A stretch of 64,000 bases of DNA, taken from the NCBI RefSeq assembly GCF_900107995.1, contig NZ_FNUM01000002.1:550719-614718 (forward strand). Reading direction: 5' to 3'. The notes beneath the pieces were generated by a model that saw nothing but the letters and a program-made list of their open reading frames with translations, did no database searches and was not told the origin of the DNA. Position 1 is the first letter of the stretch; each line of letters opens with the position of its first letter. Below, piece by piece: positions 8,676 to 17,215 of the stretch. The stretch is from Alcanivorax sp. DSM 26293. GTDB lineage: Bacteria; Pseudomonadota; Gammaproteobacteria; Pseudomonadales; Alcanivoracaceae. Made by a program: the position numbers and the translations under genes.

Positions 8676-8834
8676 ATGGGTCGTCGACATTTTGATGACT
8701 ATGAACCGGACGATTGGAAAGAAGAGCACAAGCGCGCCGAACGTGAACGTCGCAAACGCGATGCCAAGCGACATCGGCACGATTCAGAGGAAAAAAGTGA
8801 ATCACGCGACGGTCGCGATTCACGCCCTTACTGA
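8676..8834 (+). CDS. small highly charged protein (52 aa)
   Basis: The protein starts MGRRHFDDYEPDDWKEE and continues as an Arg/Lys/Glu/Asp-rich helix-prone segment (HKRAERERRKRDAKRHRHD), ending in DSRPY. GAGAG lies at good spacing before the ATG, and a strong hairpin with a T-run follows the stop, so this looks like a real monocistronic gene. It is shorter than most automatic cut-offs. I do not recognise the family. The composition suggests nucleic-acid or ribosome binding or a disordered protein, which is inference. Confidence 0.6.
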   Translation: MGRRHFDDYEPDDWKEEHKRAERERRKRDAKRHRHDSEEKSESRDGRDSRPY

Positions 8835-8875
8835 AACGCGTTTCTTCCCCTGAGGCATTCGCCTCATGGTCTGAA

Positions 8876-8915
8876 AACCGGGCTTCACGGATGAAGCCCT
8901 GGTTCCCCCTTTTTG
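8876..8915. terminator. rho-independent terminator between convergent genes
   Basis: An AACCGGGCTTC / GAAGCCCTGGTT stem is followed by CCCCCTTTTT. It terminates the 52-aa gene on the + strand. The PilZ gene on the - strand ends immediately beyond it. Confidence 0.7.
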
Positions 8916-8916
8916 A

Positions 8917-9240
8917 CTAATTATCACCGTAACGGCTGGCAAGGGTGGTCAATGCGGCGGCGGTTTTTGCATCCGACTGCAGTTTGAATCCGCCACGCCA
9001 ATGTCCATTGGGCAAATAATCATGCCAGCGGGGCTCCGCCATCACCGTCAATTCACGGCAACCCGATAAAGTCAGGGGTAATTGCAGCAGCAGGGGCTGG
9101 CAGCCTTGTGGCGGCGTGCCCCGACCGGTCAGGCAAAGCCCTTCATCGGTCAGATTGAGAACATGCCCCACGGGCTGTCGGTGGATGGAAGCCTGCACAT
9201 TGAGTCTCAGTCGAGGCCTGCGGAAACGTCGTCGCTCCAT
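8917..9240 (-). CDS. PilZ domain protein
   Basis: This 107-aa protein consists of one PilZ domain, the c-di-GMP receptor fold. The N-terminal arginine cluster (MERRRFRRPRLRL) supplies the RxxxR-type motif. VLNLTDEGLCL matches the (D/N)xSxxG motif with T in place of S. HWRGGFKL is the closing strand. Both ligand motifs are present in relaxed form, so c-di-GMP binding is likely but not certain. It is divergent from the Smr gene, with about 90 bp of shared promoter space. Confidence 0.8.
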   Translation of the reverse strand: MERRRFRRPRLRLNVQASIHRQPVGHVLNLTDEGLCLTGRGTPPQGCQPLLLQLPLTLSGCRELTVMAEPRWHDYLPNGHWRGGFKLQSDAKTAAALTTLASRYGDN

Positions 9241-9330
9241 AACTACCTCTCGGGAAGGGGCTCACTGCCAGTTTCTGCCCGCTTTGTGTACCATGCAAGC
9301 ATGAACTAACGGGTTTTGTGGAGCAGTCCC

Positions 9331-9924
9331 ATGGCCACCAATGACGATGATCTGTTCCGCCAGGAAATGGCGGATGTGACACCGATCAAGCCGGATAATC
9401 GGGCAACTCTGCCCCGCGTCAAGCGACCGGACAGCCTGCGCGAACAGCTTCGCCGCGCCGCTGCCATGGATGATCGCAAGGACAACAATCCCCTCACTGT
9501 ACCGGAACAGGTTCCTCCCGTTGGCCCCACCGACATAGTCGGTGTGAAGAAAAACGGTGTTCAGGAAGGGGTTTACCGTAAATTACGACTGGGAAAGTAC
9601 GACGCCCAGGACGTGCTGGACCTGCACCGGGTACGTTTGATGGACGCCCGGGACCGGGTGCAAACCTTTCTTGTGAAAGCCCACGAGCAAGGCCTGCGTT
9701 CCGTCCTGATCAGTCATGGCAAAGGCGTGCACAGTGAACGCCCGGGCTTTCTCAAGAGCTATGTCATGCATTGGCTTGAGGAAAGCCATCTGGTCCTTGC
9801 CTACCACTCCGCCCCCCAGAATCAGGGCGGCAGTGGCGCCACCTATGTGCTGATACGGAAAAGCAGTCAGTCACGACAGCGTAATAGGGAATTCTTTATG
9901 GAGGCGGGAAAGCAGCAGAGATAG
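9331..9924 (+). CDS. Smr domain protein
   Basis: This 197-aa protein has a variable, charged N-terminal half and a C-terminal Smr domain from about residue 95: VLDLHRVRLMDARDRVQTFL, then VLISHGKGVHSERPGFLKSYV, then GGSGATYVLIRK. These are the LDLHG-like, HGKG and GGxGATYV motifs of Smr nucleases (MutS2 C-terminal family; SmrA/SmrB). In YdaL/SmrA-type proteins the domain nicks DNA, while SmrB cuts mRNA in stalled disomes. Which applies here is open. The ATG at 9331 follows TGGAG, whereas the in-frame ATG at 9316 has no such site. Confidence 0.85.
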   Translation: MATNDDDLFRQEMADVTPIKPDNRATLPRVKRPDSLREQLRRAAAMDDRKDNNPLTVPEQVPPVGPTDIVGVKKNGVQEGVYRKLRLGKYDAQDVLDLHRVRLMDARDRVQTFLVKAHEQGLRSVLISHGKGVHSERPGFLKSYVMHWLEESHLVLAYHSAPQNQGGSGATYVLIRKSSQSRQRNREFFMEAGKQQR

Positions 9925-10076
9925 TGAATAGTTAACAGTGAACAGTTAATAGCGCGCTTGGCTGCGCATCCCTGTCTGAAATGCAAGAGGCCGCGTCCAT
10001 ACTCAGGGCGCGGCCTCTTGCGCTCACGAAACAGATAACCTGCTTCGCGAAACTATTCACTGTTAACTGTTAACTA
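9924..10076. repeat. outer inverted repeat around a shared terminator
   Basis: The left arm at 9924-9952 is built of GTGAATAGTTAACAGTGAAC-like units. The right arm at 10051-10076 (AACTATTCACTGTTAACTG and onward) is its reverse complement with small changes. The arms enclose the hairpin at 9983-10021. The arms are AT-rich and internally repetitive, unlike the neighbouring coding DNA. Confidence 0.6.
9983..10021. terminator. long hairpin, probable bidirectional terminator (Smr / sthA)
   Basis: A near-perfect stem of GCAAGAGGCCGCG with CGCGGCCTCTTGC lies between the converging Smr and sthA genes. There is no long T-run. The same stem sequence recurs at 38514, so it is a reused hairpin type. Confidence 0.6.
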
Positions 10077-10078
10077 CC

Positions 10079-11476
10079 CTACCGCCTTATCCGGTTGATC
10101 CCGTTGATCGCTGCCACCCGATACGCTTCTGCCATGGTCGGATAGTTGAAGGTCGTATCGATGAAATACTCCAGGGTGTTCAGCTCACCGGGCTGGCGCA
10201 TGATTGCCTGACCCACGTGCACGATTTCCATGGCTTGATAACCAAAGCAATGAATGCCCAGTACGGCCAGGGTTTCCCGGTGAAAGAGGATTTTGAGCAT
10301 GCCCACTCGCTCACCGGTAATCTGTGCCCTGGCCAGATTGCGGAAGAAGGCCTGCCCGACTTCATAGGGGACTTTGGCTTCGGTGAGTTCCTGCTCTGTG
10401 CGCCCCACGCTGCTGATCCCCGGTATGGTATAAATTCCGGTGGGCACATCGGTCACTTGCCGCACTTCATCTCCGGCGATGGCCGCCGCGCAGAAACGCC
10501 CCTGATCGTAGGAGGCACTTGCCAGTGAAGGCCACCCCACCACATCACCGACGGCATAGATCCCGTCGACTTCTGTCTGGTAACGCTCATTGACCTGCAG
10601 CTGACCACGGCTGTTGGCTTTCAGGCCAACGGTTTCCAATCCCATGTCCTGGGTGTTACCGGACCGGCCGTTACACCACAGCACGGCATCCGCCCGCAGT
10701 TTCTTGCCGGACTGCAGCTCCAGAGTGACACCATGATCATCAGCGACAACCCGCTTGTATTCTTCATCCTGACGAATCGTGCAGCCCTGCTCACGCAAGT
10801 GATAACTCAGCGCGTCAGAAATTTCTGTATCCAGAAAGTCCAACAGATGCTGGCGTGAATTCACCAGATCGACCCGAATCCCCAGCCCGGTAAAAATGCA
10901 GGCATACTCCGACCCGATCACCCCGGCCCCGTAGATAATGATATGCCTTGGGGTATGGTCCATAGTCAGAATGGTATCGGAGTCGTAAATCCGTGGATGG
11001 TCGAAATTCACGTCATCCGGGTGATAGGGCCTTGAGCCGGTGGCGATGACCACATTACGGGTTTTCAGCAGATGCAGTCGCCCTTCCCGATCCTGCACTT
11101 TCACTTCGTTGTTGCTGAGCAGCTCTCCCCGCCCTCCGAATACGGTCACCCGGTTACGAATATAGAAATCCGTACGCACCTGGACCTGGGAATCAATCAC
11201 TTCTCGGGTTCGGGTGATCAGATCCTGCCAACGGACCTCACGGGGATTGAGGATGCCGCGCAGCAACGGATTGCGCTGGGTACGAATCACCTGGCGTACC
11301 AGGTGACGAAGCGCCTTGGAAGGGATCGTCCCCCAGTGTGTACAGTTTCCACCCAGAGATTTCTGATCCTCGACAATGGCCACACGCAGGCCTTTCTTTG
11401 TCGCCTGCATGGCCGCCGCTTCACCCGCCGGCCCACTGCCAATCACCACCAGATCCCAACCTGCACTGATATCCAT
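10079..11476 (-). CDS. sthA: soluble pyridine nucleotide transhydrogenase
   Basis: This 465-aa flavoprotein moves hydride between NADPH and NAD+. The N-terminal FAD motif is [13 protein letters not shown]. The redox-site region reads [17 protein letters not shown], in which the disulfide partner Cys of lipoamide dehydrogenases is replaced by Thr, the SthA signature. A second Rossmann motif ([13 protein letters not shown]) binds the nicotinamide nucleotide, and the C-terminal dimerisation domain ends with [14 protein letters not shown]. Length is normal for SthA. It is single-copy, between a terminator and the divergent LapA-like gene. Confidence 0.95.
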   Translation of the reverse strand: MDISAGWDLVVIGSGPAGEAAAMQATKKGLRVAIVEDQKSLGGNCTHWGTIPSKALRHLVRQVIRTQRNPLLRGILNPREVRWQDLITRTREVIDSQVQVRTDFYIRNRVTVFGGRGELLSNNEVKVQDREGRLHLLKTRNVVIATGSRPYHPDDVNFDHPRIYDSDTILTMDHTPRHIIIYGAGVIGSEYACIFTGLGIRVDLVNSRQHLLDFLDTEISDALSYHLREQGCTIRQDEEYKRVVADDHGVTLELQSGKKLRADAVLWCNGRSGNTQDMGLETVGLKANSRGQLQVNERYQTEVDGIYAVGDVVGWPSLASASYDQGRFCAAAIAGDEVRQVTDVPTGIYTIPGISSVGRTEQELTEAKVPYEVGQAFFRNLARAQITGERVGMLKILFHRETLAVLGIHCFGYQAMEIVHVGQAIMRQPGELNTLEYFIDTTFNYPTMAEAYRVAAINGINRIRR

Positions 11477-11623
11477 TCACTTCTCCTTTCCACCACGCGA
11501 CTATTATAGGCATGCCGCACAATGGGTACGAGTAAGACCAAAGCCGAGGTCTGGTCATAGCCATCGAGGCTGGCATGATGGGGATGAAGAAAGAGAGTGA
11601 TTCAATCAAAAAAGGAGTCTGAC

Positions 11624-11920
11624 ATGGATGAGCGCAGAGAACACAAGACCTCTCGGTTGGCCCGTGGTGGCAAGACAACAGGGCGTTGGCTGGTGACCCA
11701 CCCCGTAGGGGCCTTGCAGATTCTGGCAGTGCTGCTGTTGGCCATTATCGTGCTTCAGAATCTGGAGCCCACCAGCATCGATATCCTTTTCTGGACACTG
11801 GTGGACATCCCCAAACTGTTGCTTTTACTGGCCAGCATGTTGGCCGGTGGACTGATCTGGGAACTATTGCGGCGAGGCCTGCTACGCCGCCGCAAAGCGT
11901 CGACGACGCCAGAACAGTAA
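11624..11920 (+). CDS. LapA-domain (DUF1049) small inner-membrane protein
   Basis: This 98-aa protein has two predicted membrane helices: ALQILAVLLLAIIVLQN and LLLLLASMLAGGLIWELL, joined by a short loop with the typical I-D-(I/V)-LFW pattern. It ends in a basic tail. That is the LapA/YciS layout, linked in E. coli to LPS assembly regulation. The ATG at 11624 has AAAGGAG at the right distance; the in-frame start at 11597 does not. Its last 39 bp overlap, tail to tail, the end of the giant CSLREA gene on the other strand, so both basic C termini are encoded by the same DNA. Confidence 0.8.
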   Translation: MDERREHKTSRLARGGKTTGRWLVTHPVGALQILAVLLLAIIVLQNLEPTSIDILFWTLVDIPKLLLLLASMLAGGLIWELLRRGLLRRRKASTTPEQ

Positions 11921-14900
11921 TAGCAGGCCGGAGAGCAGGCCAAGACTCCAGCTACCCGCGCTGTTGTCTTCCTGCTCACCCGGGTAGGTGATGGTGAATG
12001 TGGCCGCCGAAGAGGTGCCCCCGCAATCGTCACTAACCTCCAAGGTGAAACTGTCCTTGAAAGGACTAAAGTTACTATCCGATATGTAAGTCACTGTACG
12101 GGCGTCATAGTCGATAATGATACCAGTGCCCAGAACCGTTCCTGTTTCAGGGTCCCGCTTACTGAAGCCGGGTTTATCCTTGAGCGTTAGCGACTCCCAA
12201 TTAATCGAGCTTTCGTCGCCGTCAGGATCTTCCGCTGTGATCTTGAAGGTTACCGATTCACCAGGGCGACTGGCTCGGGTCTGGCCGGTAATTGTCGGTG
12301 CCTTATTGGTGATAGTCATCATAACCGCCGCTTCATCACCGGGCAGAACAGTTTCGTTCTCACTGTCACTAAAGCCATAGAGAAAAACGATACGTGGCGC
12401 CTCCCACTCATAATCCTCATCTTCCGGATCAACAGGGTTTGTGTCAGTTTCGCAGGTGGCATCAACGTCAGACGCACCCGGGGTAGGAATAAAGCCACTA
12501 TTGGATGGCGTATAAAGAACGATACAATTCTTTGCCACGTCCCCATCTTCATAGTCGTCCGGGTTGCGATTAATGAAACGCTGGGGTAGCGGCTCGCCAC
12601 ATTTCACATCATAGCCATCAATGGATTCGCTATAAAATTCCCAGACAAACTCGATGGTCGTGCCATCAGCCTGGGTGCCACTCCCGCCCAGAACATAACG
12701 ACCTGTGGCCGGGTCGTACGTGTAGGAGCCGGCGGCCGGGTTCACTTCTTCGTCCTCGCCAACCATATCAATCTGGGCAGGCGAGAAAACAAAGCGGTCA
12801 TTCAGGAATACATTGTTTTCATCAAGAAGCTGAATCTCTGCGCCATCGCTGGGCAAATCATTATCAAGTACGTCGACCAGAACACGGCGATCCGGTGCAC
12901 GCTGGTTATCGGCTTCATCATCTGAAGCGGTAATTTGTTGATACTCGAACGCCCCCCGGTCACAACGCCCCCCGGACGTTCTGGCAATTCCCCGCAAGTC
13001 CGTCGCGCGGCAGCGCAGCGGGGTGGAGGTACCGGATTGCAGATCGCCTTCATCGTTGCCGGCATCAATGATCAATGGATCGCTCAGGTCCTCAGCAGCA
13101 AGGTACGGGGGCGTATAATCCGTTGAAGTGCCAGCCTCACCACCAAGGTCAGGAGACACTCCCGCAGTTCCACCTGCTCCGTCATCATTGTTTTCATCTG
13201 TATTACTTGCCGTGCAGGCAGTGTCGGAAAACAGGTTATACACGCTATCGTGCAATTCCCCGGTGCCTGTGGAGCAACTGGCGCCGCTGGCCGCTACAAT
13301 GCTGTTAGCCAGACTGACCGAGGCCTCAGAATCACCCAACTCAATGCCATTCCCCGGAGCATTATTCACAAAGGTCAGATTCATCAGGCGAACATTGATA
13401 TCAACGCCACCCAAGTCCAGAGCCGACCCCTGCGGTGCACTGTTATCCACAAACGTAGAGTTGGAAAACGCTATGAAATTGCCGGTAGGAACATTCAAAT
13501 CAAAGGCTCCGCCCTCAGTACCGGCACTATTGTTTTCAAACGTGGTGTCCACAGCGGCAAACCGGAAGCTCTCCCCATTCTGCGCCGTGGTTGCCATAAC
13601 GCCACCAGACAGCACCGCCTCATTCCCGGTCACATAGGCACGGTTGAAGGACACCTGTTTTTCATTGCCGGCATTGGCCCGCACATAGATCACCCCACCA
13701 GCACGATCTGCCCGGTTGTTCTGCAGAACGACCCGGTCAAATACCACCGAGCCGCCGGTAATGATGACACCACCGAATCCCTGATCACCAACAGGCGTCG
13801 CTCCTGGTACGGAGGCATTGCCATCTTCCAGCGTCAGATAGCGAAACGCCACGCTGGGGTGCCCGTTGCTCACCGGTGCCCGAACTTCAAACAATCGGCT
13901 CTGTCCATCGCCGATGATGCGGGTGATGGTATCTTCATCCGCCGGGTCCGCATCGTCCGCATTGCGAACCCCTTTGCCCACCAGCTCCACACTGCCACCT
14001 TGGATCAACAGCGTATCCACCAGCTGGATTTCCCCCGCAGGCAGGAGAATGCGATCTTCGCCTTTGGCGCCAAATTCACAATCCGGGCTACTGAAAGTGG
14101 CGGCATTTGCCAAGGCTTCACGCAGTGTGCAGAGGCCATCATTGGGAATCGGCGGGTTATGATCCAGCAGGGAGTTCACCTCGATATCCGCTGCCAGTGC
14201 CGTGCCCGATACAGTCATCGCACAGGCAACGATGCCTGCACGCCAACGACGCAGTAATCCACCTACAACCAGCATCAGCAACGTCAGACCCGGTACGGAA
14301 CCACCACTGCTTCCATCCAGAATACTCTTGGATTCCGTCAGACCACTGGCTGGCTGCGCAACCAAATTAACGTCTTCACCAATTTGCAGGCCAAGATCCG
14401 TTCCACCTGCAAAGGCTTCTGCCACCACCATGTATGCCAGACTGTCCACACCATGAAAACTGCTGGCTGGGGTATAACGGACACGCGGGTAGCCCTGATC
14501 ATCGATTTCCACCGATGCCATGCCACGCTCAGGCGCAACAATAATTGTCATGCAGCGATTGAGCACTTGCTGCTCCAGGCAGGCCTCATCACTGGCGGCA
14601 CAGGTGCCTTCATCAACAATGATCGGCTCGAGACGACCGCAATCCACCCGGGTGTCGTTCATGTCATTGCTCAGCACATCACCCAGCACGGTTCGCCCGC
14701 TAATCAGATCGACCTCATCCGGTTGCGCCAAGGCACGGAGGAATTCCACTGCGCCCACATCACAACGCCCCCCGGCACCACCACGGGACTCACCCCGCAT
14801 ATCCTCTTTGGCGCACTGGTCGACGGTTTCCGGGTTTCCGCGGTCAAACAGACTGGGAGTGGCCGCCGACATTGCCGGGTCCAGGCCGGCAGGCTCCGGA

Positions 14901-16360
14901 TTGGGCAGAAAGCCGGGGAAGTTCCCGCCCAGCTCGTCGGCAGGGATAGGCATACAGCTTCCCTGACCGGTGCCGGTGCAGACGCGACGAGCGCCGGCCG
15001 TCTCATCCCAGCCGAGCAGCACTTCTGCCGTGGCTCCGTTCGGATCGGATGTGACCGGTGTTCCCTCTGTCTGCTCACGGGGCAAGGGGCAGGCGGCATC
15101 ATCTGTAATGGTGTAGAGCAGCCTGGCGTCAGCGTCGTCCGTACCATCCAGGGCCGTTCCCGCACACGCTCCACCGCTGTTCCCCACCAGCACCGTATTG
15201 ACAATAAAGGCGGTGCTGGTAGGTTCCGGTGGATCTGTTTCCGGGTCTTCCGGAACGTCCAGCTCCGCCTCGTCCAGGTAAAGCGCCAGGCCATCGTTAA
15301 AGGCAAGGGTCATGTTTTGCATGACCAGTTGATGCTTTGGCGCCACCAATTGAATCACGCCACCCACATTGTTAGTGATGGTGCCATTGGTCAGATCAAC
15401 GGCCATCGTGTTGTCTTCATCGCCATCCAGATAGAACAGGCCGCCATCGGACTGGGACTCATTCCCTGTCATGTAAAACCGATGGCCGGTGATCTCACCG
15501 GCAAACTCGGCAGACGTGGCGATCACAGCTCCGTTGCCGCTGGCCACATTATCCTCGAAGAGAGCGCTTTCCGGGAAAACCAGGTTGGCGCCTTTATCAA
15601 GGTAGATCGCGCCGCCGTTGACTGCCTGGCCGCCGCGCAACTCCAGATTCTCCGAGAAGCCAAGACCACCATTGGCCAGAATCAATCCCCCGTTTCTGTC
15701 TGCCGGGTCGACTTCGTTATTGGCTGAGCCATCCTGCAAAACAAGATTGCCGAGAGTCAGGGAACCGCGATCCAGGCGGAACAAGCGGCTATTGCCGGCG
15801 GCAGAGATAACAGGCTTCTCTTTTTCTTCCGGCTCTTCAAAGGTGTCGAGAAACACATCGACCCTGATGTTGGGGGAAATGGCAGTGTCGTCCTCGGGAT
15901 CAGTCACAGGCACCTTCTCCGGGTTCCCCTCACTATCAAGAACGACTTGCTCTATCTCTTCACAAACATCTCCCGGGGGACATTCAGGATCCGGAACCAT
16001 GATTGTCTTATTAACAAACTTGATCTTACTGCCACCGATGGGAAGCTCACCTTCCGTAAGCAGGTAGGTTTTCCCTTCAAGCAGGCGAATAGTGTCATTA
16101 CCCGTCCCCGCTTCACAGGCTCCAACCGGGGTCTGATAATTGATGGCATAGATAGCTTCACGCAGGCGGCACTGGGCGCCGCTGGTGGTGGGATTAACCT
16201 CATAGCGGTCTTGTTCAGGGGAGGCGTCACCGGGACGTTCATCAACCGTTACCGCCACATCATCCGTGGTCTCGATCTTGTAGACAGTGGCCTGGGAAGA
16301 GGCGGCCGCGAGAATAAGGGCGCAGCCAACAAGGGATTGCCAAAGCGCGATGTGGCGCAT
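11882..16360 (-). CDS. giant exported protein: two CSLREA/beta-helix proteins fused in frame
   Basis: This 1492-aa surface or exported protein has a signal peptide at residues 1-24 and a first CSLREA-type segment at C64-RLREAIYAIN. Parallel beta-helix-like repeats follow (NGGAIYLDKGANL, SDGGLFYLDGDED), then a GDVLSND Big_9-like domain. At residues 684-707 it has SSGGSVPGL, a hydrophobic run and RRWR, a GlyGly-CTERM-like sorting tail. Immediately after (about 708-723) is AGIVACAMTVSGTALA, a second signal-peptide core, then a second CSLREA segment (C744-TLREALANAA), beta-helix repeats, VDVLDNDLPSD, a cadherin-like region, and a final tail GSWSLGLLSGLLLLFWRRRR. CAGGAGCAC precedes the start. No frameshift is needed. 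The function is unknown; cell-surface attachment through a rhombosortase-type pathway is inferred. Confidence 0.85.
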   Translation of the reverse strand: MRHIALWQSLVGCALILAAASSQATVYKIETTDDVAVTVDERPGDASPEQDRYEVNPTTSGAQCRLREAIYAINYQTPVGACEAGTGNDTIRLLEGKTYLLTEGELPIGGSKIKFVNKTIMVPDPECPPGDVCEEIEQVVLDSEGNPEKVPVTDPEDDTAISPNIRVDVFLDTFEEPEEKEKPVISAAGNSRLFRLDRGSLTLGNLVLQDGSANNEVDPADRNGGLILANGGLGFSENLELRGGQAVNGGAIYLDKGANLVFPESALFEDNVASGNGAVIATSAEFAGEITGHRFYMTGNESQSDGGLFYLDGDEDNTMAVDLTNGTITNNVGGVIQLVAPKHQLVMQNMTLAFNDGLALYLDEAELDVPEDPETDPPEPTSTAFIVNTVLVGNSGGACAGTALDGTDDADARLLYTITDDAACPLPREQTEGTPVTSDPNGATAEVLLGWDETAGARRVCTGTGQGSCMPIPADELGGNFPGFLPNPEPAGLDPAMSAATPSLFDRGNPETVDQCAKEDMRGESRGGAGGRCDVGAVEFLRALAQPDEVDLISGRTVLGDVLSNDMNDTRVDCGRLEPIIVDEGTCAASDEACLEQQVLNRCMTIIVAPERGMASVEIDDQGYPRVRYTPASSFHGVDSLAYMVVAEAFAGGTDLGLQIGEDVNLVAQPASGLTESKSILDGSSGGSVPGLTLLMLVVGGLLRRWRAGIVACAMTVSGTALAADIEVNSLLDHNPPIPNDGLCTLREALANAATFSSPDCEFGAKGEDRILLPAGEIQLVDTLLIQGGSVELVGKGVRNADDADPADEDTITRIIGDGQSRLFEVRAPVSNGHPSVAFRYLTLEDGNASVPGATPVGDQGFGGVIITGGSVVFDRVVLQNNRADRAGGVIYVRANAGNEKQVSFNRAYVTGNEAVLSGGVMATTAQNGESFRFAAVDTTFENNSAGTEGGAFDLNVPTGNFIAFSNSTFVDNSAPQGSALDLGGVDINVRLMNLTFVNNAPGNGIELGDSEASVSLANSIVAASGASCSTGTGELHDSVYNLFSDTACTASNTDENNDDGAGGTAGVSPDLGGEAGTSTDYTPPYLAAEDLSDPLIIDAGNDEGDLQSGTSTPLRCRATDLRGIARTSGGRCDRGAFEYQQITASDDEADNQRAPDRRVLVDVLDNDLPSDGAEIQLLDENNVFLNDRFVFSPAQIDMVGEDEEVNPAAGSYTYDPATGRYVLGGSGTQADGTTIEFVWEFYSESIDGYDVKCGEPLPQRFINRNPDDYEDGDVAKNCIVLYTPSNSGFIPTPGASDVDATCETDTNPVDPEDEDYEWEAPRIVFLYGFSDSENETVLPGDEAAVMMTITNKAPTITGQTRASRPGESVTFKITAEDPDGDESSINWESLTLKDKPGFSKRDPETGTVLGTGIIIDYDARTVTYISDSNFSPFKDSFTLEVSDDCGGTSSAATFTITYPGEQEDNSAGSWSLGLLSGLLLLFWRRRRFAAA

Positions 16361-16522
16361 GTTGTGCTCCTGCAGGCTTTTTTGTGCCTGGCGTTATTGT
16401 TCTAATCTGGATCCAAAGTCCGGCGATACACGAACCACCGAAAACGTAACCTGATGTAAGCAAACATCAATATACCGGTTACTTGCGTATCAAACTGTTG
16501 CTTCTTCGTTAAGCGCCCCTTT

Positions 16523-17212
16523 TTACCACCCCAGCGCATCCTTGACAAAGGGAATAGTGACCGAGCGTTGTTGCGCGAGGGCCATCCGGTCAAGACGGTC
16601 AAGCAGCGCCATCAGCGCACCGGGGCTTCTTTCACTGCGCATGGCAATATAGTGAGCAACATCCTGCTCGATTCTCAGTCCACGGGCTCTGCCTCGCGCC
16701 TGCAACAGGGCCTGCAGGTCCTCATCAACCAAAGGGGACATTCTGTATACCGGGCCGGCGGCCAGCCGGGTGGCCAGATCCGGCAACAACAGGCCTGCGG
16801 CGGTCGGGGACGCATCAGCGGTTACCAGCAGGCGCCCTCCCCTCGCCATCAGACGGTTGTAGAGGTGAAACAGGGCTTCTTCCCAGGCCGCATCACCTGC
16901 AAAACGCTGGCAGTCATCCAGCGCCAACAGATCAAACTGTTCCATGGACTCCAGCACCGCCGGGACCAGTGGAAGCAGCTCGCTGGCAGGCAGCAGACAG
17001 GCATCCATCCCTTGCTGCTGGGCCAGGCGAACGGCCCCTTCCAGCAGATGACTTTTGCCCTGTTGTGCGCCCCCCCAGACAAAGGCCTGGCGGTCATCGC
17101 CCAGTACCACTTCACGGACACCGGCCAGCACAGCCCCATTGGGCCCGGGAAGGAAGTTCGACAAATCATTTCCCTCACGCAGTTGCAGCGCCAGGGGCAG
17201 CTGTGCGCTCAT
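16523..17212 (-). CDS. hda: DnaA regulatory inactivator Hda
   Basis: This 229-aa DnaA-like AAA+ protein lacks the DNA-binding domain of DnaA. The N terminus MSAQLPLALQLREG is the clamp-binding QLxL-type motif of Hda. The ATP site is FVWGGAQQGKSHLLEGA (relaxed Walker A) and LLALDDCQRFAGD (Walker B), with sensor 2 near the C terminus (RSPGALMALLDRLD). Hda with the beta clamp stimulates DnaA-ATP hydrolysis after initiation. It lies 3 nt after the DUF2066 gene on the same strand, a pairing familiar from pseudomonads. Confidence 0.93.
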   Translation of the reverse strand: MSAQLPLALQLREGNDLSNFLPGPNGAVLAGVREVVLGDDRQAFVWGGAQQGKSHLLEGAVRLAQQQGMDACLLPASELLPLVPAVLESMEQFDLLALDDCQRFAGDAAWEEALFHLYNRLMARGGRLLVTADASPTAAGLLLPDLATRLAAGPVYRMSPLVDEDLQALLQARGRARGLRIEQDVAHYIAMRSERSPGALMALLDRLDRMALAQQRSVTIPFVKDALGW

Positions 17213-17215
17213 GAA

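Noticed and set aside
14384..15727. Plus-strand open frame opposite the CSLREA gene
   Set aside because: Shadow of a long gene without stops; no domain.
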